From an uncultured Collinsella sp. (GTDB lineage: Bacteria > Actinomycetota > Coriobacteriia > Coriobacteriales > Coriobacteriaceae), in the NCBI GenBank assembly GCA_902494565.1, contig CABUTN010000055.1, forward strand, positions 1-11,109: 11,109 nucleotides of DNA. The letters run 5' to 3'. Below are positions 7,323-11,109 of the stretch, in pieces (position 1 is the stretch's first letter; every line of letters starts with the position of its first letter). Made by a program: the position numbers and the translations under genes. The notes under the pieces were generated by a model. That model was given only the letters and a program-made list of their open reading frames with translations, ran no database searches and was not told where the DNA came from.

Positions 7323-7359
7323 GGCGGGTCATCTCTTTTGGGAGATGGCCCGCCTTTTT
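7323..7359 (+). terminator. Terminator of the pst operon
   Basis: GGCGGGTCATCTC (7323-7335) pairs with GAGATGGCCCGCC (7342-7354), 13 bp with one G-T position and a 6-nt loop, followed by TTTTT (7355-7359). It is a textbook intrinsic terminator 57 nt after the pstB stop, and it separates pst from the ABC-F gene. Confidence 0.92.
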
Positions 7360-7376
7360 GCTCTGCGACCGAAACG

Positions 7377-7411
7377 ACCGCCACAAAGGGGACAGGCGCC
7401 TTCGTGGTGGT
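7377..7411. repeat. Imperfect palindrome with a GGGGAC core
   Basis: ACCGCCACAAAGG (7377-7389) pairs with CCTTCGTGGTGGT (7399-7411): 11 Watson-Crick pairs, one G-T (7380/7408) and one A-C mismatch (7385/7403), around a 9-nt loop. It includes GGGGACAGGCGCCTT (7388-7402), a word related to the two GGGGAC-CCTT units at 10124-10164. It sits between the pst terminator and the ABC-F promoter. It has no T run, so a dispersed repeat is more likely than a terminator. Confidence 0.5.
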
Positions 7412-7427
7412 TTGGGGTGGGGCTCGC

Positions 7428-7436
7428 TGCTATCAT
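7428..7436 (+). promoter_or_regulatory. Extended -10 promoter of the ABC-F operon
   Basis: TGCTATCAT contains a TGn extension and a -10 hexamer TATCAT matching TATAAT at 5 of 6 positions. It would start transcription near 7443, giving a leader of about 30 nt that contains the ribosome site AAGGAG (7458-7463). No good -35 is visible, which is tolerable for an extended -10 promoter. Confidence 0.5.
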
Positions 7437-7471
7437 GGACAACGTTGAATTTCTACGAAGGAGCAGGGCAT

Positions 7472-9331
7472 ATGGCGATTCTTTTGGGATGCGATTCCGT
7501 CAGCCTAGAGTTTCCCACCAAGCATATTTTCGATAGCGTGACGCTCGGCGTGGGCGAGGGCGACCGCATTGGTATTGTCGGCAAAAACGGCGACGGCAAG
7601 TCGACGCTGCTGAGCGTGCTCGCCGGCACGCTGGAGCCCGATGACGGGCGCGTGACGCACCGTCGCGGCACGACGATCGGTCTGCTCGGCCAAAAGGACA
7701 ACCTGGTCGATACCGACACCGTGCATCATGCCGTCGTGGGCGACACGCCCGAGTATGAGTGGGCGTCGAGTCCGCGTACGCGCCAGATTCTGGCTGGCCT
7801 TATTAGCGATGTGCCCTGGGAGGGCACGGTGGGCGAGCTTTCGGGCGGCCAGCGCCGTCGCGTGGACCTCGCGCGCCTGCTGATCGGCGACTACGACGTG
7901 CTCATGCTCGACGAGCCCACCAATCACCTGGACATGCGCACCATCAACTGGCTCGCGCGTCACTTAAAGGCCCGCTGGCAGCGCGGCCAGGGCGCGATGC
8001 TCGTGGTCACGCACGACCGCTGGTTCTTGGACGAGGTCTGCACCAGTATGTGGGAGGTCCACGACGGCCAGGTCGATCCCTTCGAGGGCGGCTACTCCGC
8101 ATATATCCTGCAGCGCGTGGAGCGCGACCGCATGGCCGCGGTTACCGAGGAGCGCCGTCGCAACATGGCGCGCAAGGAGCTCGCGTGGCTGAGCCGCGGT
8201 GCCCAAGCGCGCTCCACCAAGCCCAAGTTTCGTGTGGATGCCGCTCGCGAGCTCATCGCCGACGTACCGCCCGTACGCGACGAGCTGGAGCTCAAGCGCC
8301 TCGCCGTGAGCCGCCTAGGCAAGCAGGTTATCGATGTGGTCGACGTGGACGCCGGCTATGCGGATGCCGATGGCGCGCCCAAGCAGGTACTCTCCGACGT
8401 GACCTGGCTCATTGGTGCGGGCGACCGCTATGGTCTTTTGGGCGAGAATGGCGCTGGCAAGTCGACGCTGCTTGATGTGATCCAGGGCAAAATTGCGCCC
8501 ACGCGCGGCCGCGTGAAGATTGGCCAGACAGTGCGCTTTGGCGTGCTGTCGCAGCAGCTCGAGGAGCTCGAGCCCTTCATGGGCGACACGATTCGCGAGG
8601 TGCTCAGCAACTATAAGAAGTACTACGTCATCGACGGCAAGGAGACTTCGCCCGAGAAGCTCTGCGAGCGTCTGGGCTTTACGACGCAGCAGCTCTGGAG
8701 CCGCATCGGCGATCTTTCGGGCGGCCAGCGCCGTCGCCTGTCGCTGCTGCTGACAATCCTGGACGAACCCAACGTGCTCATCCTGGACGAGCCCGGCAAC
8801 GACCTGGATACCGACATGCTCGCGATTGTCGAGGATCTGCTGGACGGTTGGCCCGGCACGCTGATCCTGGTGACGCACGACCGCTTCTTGATGGAGCGCG
8901 TGACCGACCAGCAGTGGGCGCTGCTCGACGGCCACCTGACGCATATGCCCGGCGGCGTGGACCAGTACCTGCGCCTGTGCAACGCCACCGCCGAGGGCGA
9001 GCCCGTGGGTGCGCCGAGCGCCAAGACCGGCACGTTTGACACCGGTGCCGCGGCTGCTGCGGCCGAAAAGCCCAAGTCGAGCGGTCAGCCCAACGGCCTG
9101 TCCAACGCCGAGCGTCAGAAGCTCCGCCGCGAGGTGAGCTCGCTCGAGCGCAAGATGGAGACGCAGCGCGCCCGCGTTGAGGAGGCCGAGGCCGCGATGG
9201 CCCAGGTCGACCCCACCAACTACACGGCGCTGGGCGAGCAGCAGGCAAAGATCGACGAGGCTCACGCCGCCATGGACGAGTTGGAGATGGTGTGGCTCGA
9301 GGCGAGCGAAAAGCTCGAGGGCGAGGAGTAG
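7472..9331 (+). CDS. ABC-F family ATPase, Uup-like
   Basis: A 619-residue soluble protein with two fused ATP-binding cassettes and no membrane segment, so it acts on ribosomes or nucleic acid rather than in transport. Cassette 1: Walker A GKNGDGKST (37-45), LSGGQ (123-127), Walker B with D147/E148 in LDEPTNHLD, H181. Cassette 2: Walker A GENGAGKST (324-332), LSGGQ (415-419), D439/E440 in LDEPGNDLD, H469. The inter-domain linker contains ARKELAWLSRGAQARSTK (233-250), closely matching the Uup linker, and the C-terminal 80 residues (about 545-619) are a charged coiled coil, as in Uup. An Ala/Gly/Ser-rich spacer lies at 505-545. ATG 7472 follows AAGGAG; a 52-residue upstream extension crosses the promoter and is rejected. 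A role in ribosome function is more likely than antibiotic resistance, but sequence alone does not settle this. Confidence 0.9.
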   Translation: MAILLGCDSVSLEFPTKHIFDSVTLGVGEGDRIGIVGKNGDGKSTLLSVLAGTLEPDDGRVTHRRGTTIGLLGQKDNLVDTDTVHHAVVGDTPEYEWASSPRTRQILAGLISDVPWEGTVGELSGGQRRRVDLARLLIGDYDVLMLDEPTNHLDMRTINWLARHLKARWQRGQGAMLVVTHDRWFLDEVCTSMWEVHDGQVDPFEGGYSAYILQRVERDRMAAVTEERRRNMARKELAWLSRGAQARSTKPKFRVDAARELIADVPPVRDELELKRLAVSRLGKQVIDVVDVDAGYADADGAPKQVLSDVTWLIGAGDRYGLLGENGAGKSTLLDVIQGKIAPTRGRVKIGQTVRFGVLSQQLEELEPFMGDTIREVLSNYKKYYVIDGKETSPEKLCERLGFTTQQLWSRIGDLSGGQRRRLSLLLTILDEPNVLILDEPGNDLDTDMLAIVEDLLDGWPGTLILVTHDRFLMERVTDQQWALLDGHLTHMPGGVDQYLRLCNATAEGEPVGAPSAKTGTFDTGAAAAAAEKPKSSGQPNGLSNAERQKLRREVSSLERKMETQRARVEEAEAAMAQVDPTNYTALGEQQAKIDEAHAAMDELEMVWLEASEKLEGEE

Positions 9332-9337
9332 ACGAGG

Positions 9338-10108
9338 ATGATCAAAGCCGCGTTTTTCGATATCGACGGCACGCTGCTGAGCTTTAAGACCCACCGGATT
9401 CCGGCGTCGGCGCAGCAGGTGCTCGACAGCTTTCACGAGCAGGGGATCGCGTGCGTGATCGCCACGGGCCGTCCGACCTACCAGATGCCGGACTGGCTGT
9501 TCGACCTGGGCTGGGATGCGTACATTACGCTTTCGGGCCAGCACTGCTTTGATTCCGAGGGGGTTTACCGCAGCTGCCCGATCGATCCGGACGACGTCGC
9601 GGTGATTGTGGACCAGGTGGCGCAGGGGCGCTACGACTCGCTGTGCATGCAGGGCGAGAACTCGTTTGTGAACCGCCTGTCCGAGCGCGTGGTGACGGCT
9701 GGCAGCAACGCGGGAATCGTCTACCACGAGGAGCCGTTTGAGCACGCCTTTGACGCGCCGGTCTACCAGTTCTGCGCCTTTGTTGATCCGGCCGACGAAC
9801 ATATCGTGACCGACGCCGTGTCGCATTCGCTCACCACGCGCTGGTGCGACCTGTTCTGCGACATTATTCCCGCTAACGGCGGCAAGGACCTGGGCGTGGC
9901 GGCGACGCTCGAGCGGCTTGGTATCGACGCGAGCGAGGCGATTGCCTTTGGCGACGGCGAGAACGACCTGTCGATGTTCTCGGCCGTGGGCACAAGTGTG
10001 GCCATGGGCAACGCACAGGACACGGTGAAAGCTGCGGCGACCTATGTGACGACAGCCGTGGACGACGACGGCATCTACAACGCCGCGAAGCACTTTGGAC
10101 TGTTATAG
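9338..10108 (+). CDS. Cof-type HAD-IIB phosphatase
   Basis: A 256-residue cytosolic HAD hydrolase with a C2B cap. Such enzymes dephosphorylate small metabolites such as sugar phosphates or flavin and nucleotide intermediates; the substrate here is not predictable. Motif I is FFDIDGTLL (nucleophile D8, acid/base D10), motif II is IATGRP (T43), the lysine is K183 in NGGKDLG, and motif IV is FGDGENDLSMF (D206, N209, D210). The cap spans about residues 80-178. It starts 6 nt after the ABC-F stop, with GAGGAG of that gene's end serving as ribosome site, so the two genes form an operon. It ends before a composite hairpin/terminator at 10124-10187. Confidence 0.92.
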   Translation: MIKAAFFDIDGTLLSFKTHRIPASAQQVLDSFHEQGIACVIATGRPTYQMPDWLFDLGWDAYITLSGQHCFDSEGVYRSCPIDPDDVAVIVDQVAQGRYDSLCMQGENSFVNRLSERVVTAGSNAGIVYHEEPFEHAFDAPVYQFCAFVDPADEHIVTDAVSHSLTTRWCDLFCDIIPANGGKDLGVAATLERLGIDASEAIAFGDGENDLSMFSAVGTSVAMGNAQDTVKAAATYVTTAVDDDGIYNAAKHFGLL

Positions 10109-10123
10109 CTGCGGCTCGGCACC

Positions 10124-10187
10124 TGGGGACGTTCCTTTTCTGCCGGCAGCTGGGGACACTCCTTGCGGGGCGTCCCCATTTTGTTTT
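10124..10187 (+). repeat. Composite direct/inverted repeat ending in a terminator
   Basis: TGGGGACGTTCCTT (10124-10137) and TGGGGACACTCCTT (10151-10164) are direct repeats identical at 12 of 14 positions. Between them lies a perfect 10-bp palindrome, CTGCCGGCAG (10140-10149). The right arm CGTCCCCA (10171-10178) can pair with either repeat (8 bp with the first, 7 bp with the second), so two alternative hairpins compete for one arm. TTTTGTTTT (10179-10187) follows, making it a plausible terminator of the ABC-F/HAD operon. The GGGGAC-CCTT word also occurs at 7388-7402. Confidence 0.65.
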
Positions 10188-10208
10188 CGTCCCGCACGTT
10201 TTGTGAAA

Positions 10209-10291
10209 CACGGCTAACTTTTAGACAAAGTAGTAAGACATGGGCAACTTTTGCGGTAAAGTTAGCCGTGGAAAGTATCCAAAGGCTAACT
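10209..10291. promoter_or_regulatory. DtxR-type operator half-sites before the metal regulator
   Basis: A perfect 13-bp inverted repeat (CACGGCTAACTTT 10209-10221, AAAGTTAGCCGTG 10258-10270) flanks a 36-bp spacer. A further GGCTAACT is at 10284-10291 and a degenerate GGGCAACTTT at 10242-10251. The word TTAGCC/GGCTAA is the core half-site of known DtxR/IdeR operators (TTAGGTTAGSCTAACCTAA). The spacer contains TAGACA (10222-10227), a 5/6 match to a -35 box, but no clear -10. Since the downstream gene is a DtxR-family protein, autoregulation is the natural reading. Confidence 0.6.
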
Positions 10292-10315
10292 AGCAATCAT
10301 CGCGAAAGGCAGCTC

Positions 10316-10705
10316 ATGGCCCTACGTGAATCCGGAGAAGACTATCTCGAATCGATCTACGTTCTGTCGGAACGTCAGGGCATCGTGCGCTCGATCGACG
10401 TTGCGGAGTACCTCGGCGTAACCAAGGCGAGCGTTTCCAAGGCCATGGCGACGCTGGAAAGCAACGGCTATGTCGAAATGGGCAAACGAGATGTTCATCT
10501 GACAGAGCGCGGTCTGGAGGTCGCGCGCCAAATGTGGGAGCGCCACTGCTTTTTCGTGGGGCTGCTAGAGGATGCGGGTGTTTCGGCTGAGGTCGCGTCG
10601 CAAGAGGGCTGCCACATGGAGCACTGCCTAAGCGAGGAAAGCTTCGAGAAGCTGAGGGCGATGCTGAACCGGGGCGAGGCGACGGGCCAAGCGGCGGAAT
10701 CCTAA
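10316..10705 (+). CDS. DtxR/MntR-family metal-dependent transcriptional regulator
   Basis: A 129-residue repressor made only of the winged-helix DNA-binding domain (about 1-65, recognition region VTKASVSKAMATLES at 35-49) and the metal-binding dimerisation domain (about 66-115). It lacks the SH3-like third domain of DtxR/IdeR, so in size it is MntR-like. Metal ligands line up as D9, E12, H77, C99, E102 and H103. The CHMEH segment (99-103) has Cys where Bacillus MntR has Glu, matching DtxR's Cys102-x-x-Glu105-His106. That points to iron rather than manganese as corepressor, by inference. ATG 10316 follows CGAAAGG; an upstream extension would read through the operator and is rejected. It is convergent with a metal P-type ATPase gene. 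Confidence 0.9.
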   Translation: MALRESGEDYLESIYVLSERQGIVRSIDVAEYLGVTKASVSKAMATLESNGYVEMGKRDVHLTERGLEVARQMWERHCFFVGLLEDAGVSAEVASQEGCHMEHCLSEESFEKLRAMLNRGEATGQAAES

Positions 10706-10841
10706 CGAACCCCCAGTAGCGCGGAGTTCGCGCAAAGCGCAAACCAGCGAGCGGGACCAAAGGCCCGACCAACAAAGTCCAACTCAGACAAGGAACCCCG
10801 CCAGCAAGCGATGCCCAAGAACCGCCAGCTGTGTCACCGCA

Positions 10842-10971
10842 GGCCGGGGCCGGGCTTGGTTTTGAAAACACTCCGCAGACCAGTACGGCGCCTTGTCCGC
10901 AGCTCCGCAGGAGCAGGACAAGGCGCCGTACATGGTCGAGGACGTTTTCAAAACCAAGCCCGGCCCCGGCC
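10842..10971. repeat. Long multi-tier inverted repeat, 130 nt
   Basis: Outer arms 10842-10869 and 10944-10971 are perfect 28-bp complements. A second perfect stem of 16 bp pairs 10883-10898 with 10916-10931. Between them GACCA (10878-10882) pairs with TGGTC (10933-10937), and the tip has GCTCC (10902-10906) with GGAGC (10910-10914) around a 3-nt loop. The word CTCCGCAG is repeated at 10871-10878 and 10903-10910. It lies 19 nt after the stop of the minus-strand ATPase gene. No T run follows on either strand, so a classic intrinsic terminator is not supported. The 136 bp to its left (10706-10841) holds nothing I recognise. Confidence 0.9.
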
Positions 10972-10989
10972 GGAGGGACCACAAACAAG

Positions 10990-11109
10990 CTACAGGTTCT
11001 TGACACCCATCGCGCGCATGGCGTTCAGAATGGCGATGATCGCCACGCCCACGTCGCCGAACACAGCAAGCCACATATTAGCGATGCCCAGCGCTGCCAG
11101 CACAAGTAT
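10990..11109 (-). CDS. Heavy-metal P1B-type ATPase, C-terminal fragment
   Basis: Only the last 39 codons and the stop (10992-10990) are inside the window; the gene continues to the right. The fragment ends with MWLAVFGDVGVAIIAILNAMR and a short basic tail. This is the last transmembrane segment characteristic of CadA/ZntA/CtpC-like metal-exporting ATPases, where the aspartate of the DxG motif in the last helices contributes to metal selectivity. The metal cannot be assigned from so short a piece. The gene converges on the DtxR-family regulator, which fits a metal-homeostasis locus but does not show coregulation. There is no start, phosphorylation site or N-terminal metal domain in view. Confidence 0.85.
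   Translation of the reverse strand: MLVLAALGIANMWLAVFGDVGVAIIAILNAMRAMGVKNL

Noticed and set aside
7267..7471. phoU expected after pstB
   Set aside because: The pst terminator and a promoter occupy this gap; no PhoU-like coding sequence fits here or elsewhere in the window.
7434..7536. Possible 33-codon leader peptide before the ABC-F protein (ATG at 7434)
   Set aside because: ABC-F resistance genes often have leader peptides, but this ATG overlaps the -10 box, has no ribosome site, and its frame overlaps the ABC-F gene start.
8315..10093. Open reading frame of 592 codons on the minus strand across the ABC-F and HAD genes
   Set aside because: It is antisense to genes with complete catalytic motifs, shows no recognisable domain, and its composition is that of a GC-rich shadow frame.
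10706..10841. Possible small gene after the metal regulator
   Set aside because: No frame has a ribosome site with a credible start and codon pattern; I see nothing recognisable in these 136 bp.
10314..11006. Minus-strand reading frame across the regulator, the large hairpin and the ATPase end
   Set aside because: It conflicts with the DtxR-family gene and the ATPase C-terminus, and its Pro/Arg/Ser-rich translation has no domain.

Overview
The window is GC-rich bacterial chromosome with dense, short-spaced genes and C/G-ending codons. It most resembles a gut Coriobacteriia (Actinomycetota), something like Collinsella. I infer this from protein style (a twin-arginine PstS lipoprotein, a Uup-like ABC-F protein, a PepV-type dipeptidase, a DegV protein) and from the palindromic intergenic repeats; no rRNA or other marker gene is present to prove it.

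Layout: (1) 1-141 holds an edge terminator and palindromic repeat A. (2) 142-1002 (minus) is a DegV-family fatty-acid-binding protein, divergent from 1159-3312 (plus), which encodes a HAD phosphatase and a PepV-type dipeptidase. A short operator-like palindrome lies in the divergent gap. (3) 3334-3410 is repeat B, a second copy of the same palindrome family, here doubling as the terminator of the dipeptidase gene. (4) 3607-7266 is the high-affinity phosphate transporter operon pstS-pstC-pstA-pstB, preceded by a candidate 11-bp-period Pho box and closed by a strong terminator. No phoU or PhoR/PhoB-type regulator is in the window. (5) 7472-10108 is an ABC-F ATPase followed 6 nt later by a Cof-type HAD phosphatase, with an extended -10 promoter in front. 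(6) 10316-10705 is a small DtxR/MntR-family metal regulator under a promoter full of GGCTAACT-type half-sites, which suggests autoregulation. (7) 10990-11109 (minus) is the C-terminal end of a heavy-metal P1B-type ATPase, convergent with the regulator.

The pst genes form one import machine: PstS captures phosphate outside the membrane, PstC and PstA form the channel and PstB hydrolyses ATP. The regulator and the ATPase end suggest a metal-homeostasis locus continuing past the right edge.

The least explained content is the set of structured intergenic elements. These are the two covarying palindromes (61-126 and 3334-3402), a family sharing GGGGAC-N3-5-CCTT (7377-7411 and 10124-10187), and a 130-nt multi-tier inverted repeat with a perfect 28-bp outer stem (10842-10971). 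No tRNA, rRNA, CRISPR array, transposase or phage gene was seen.
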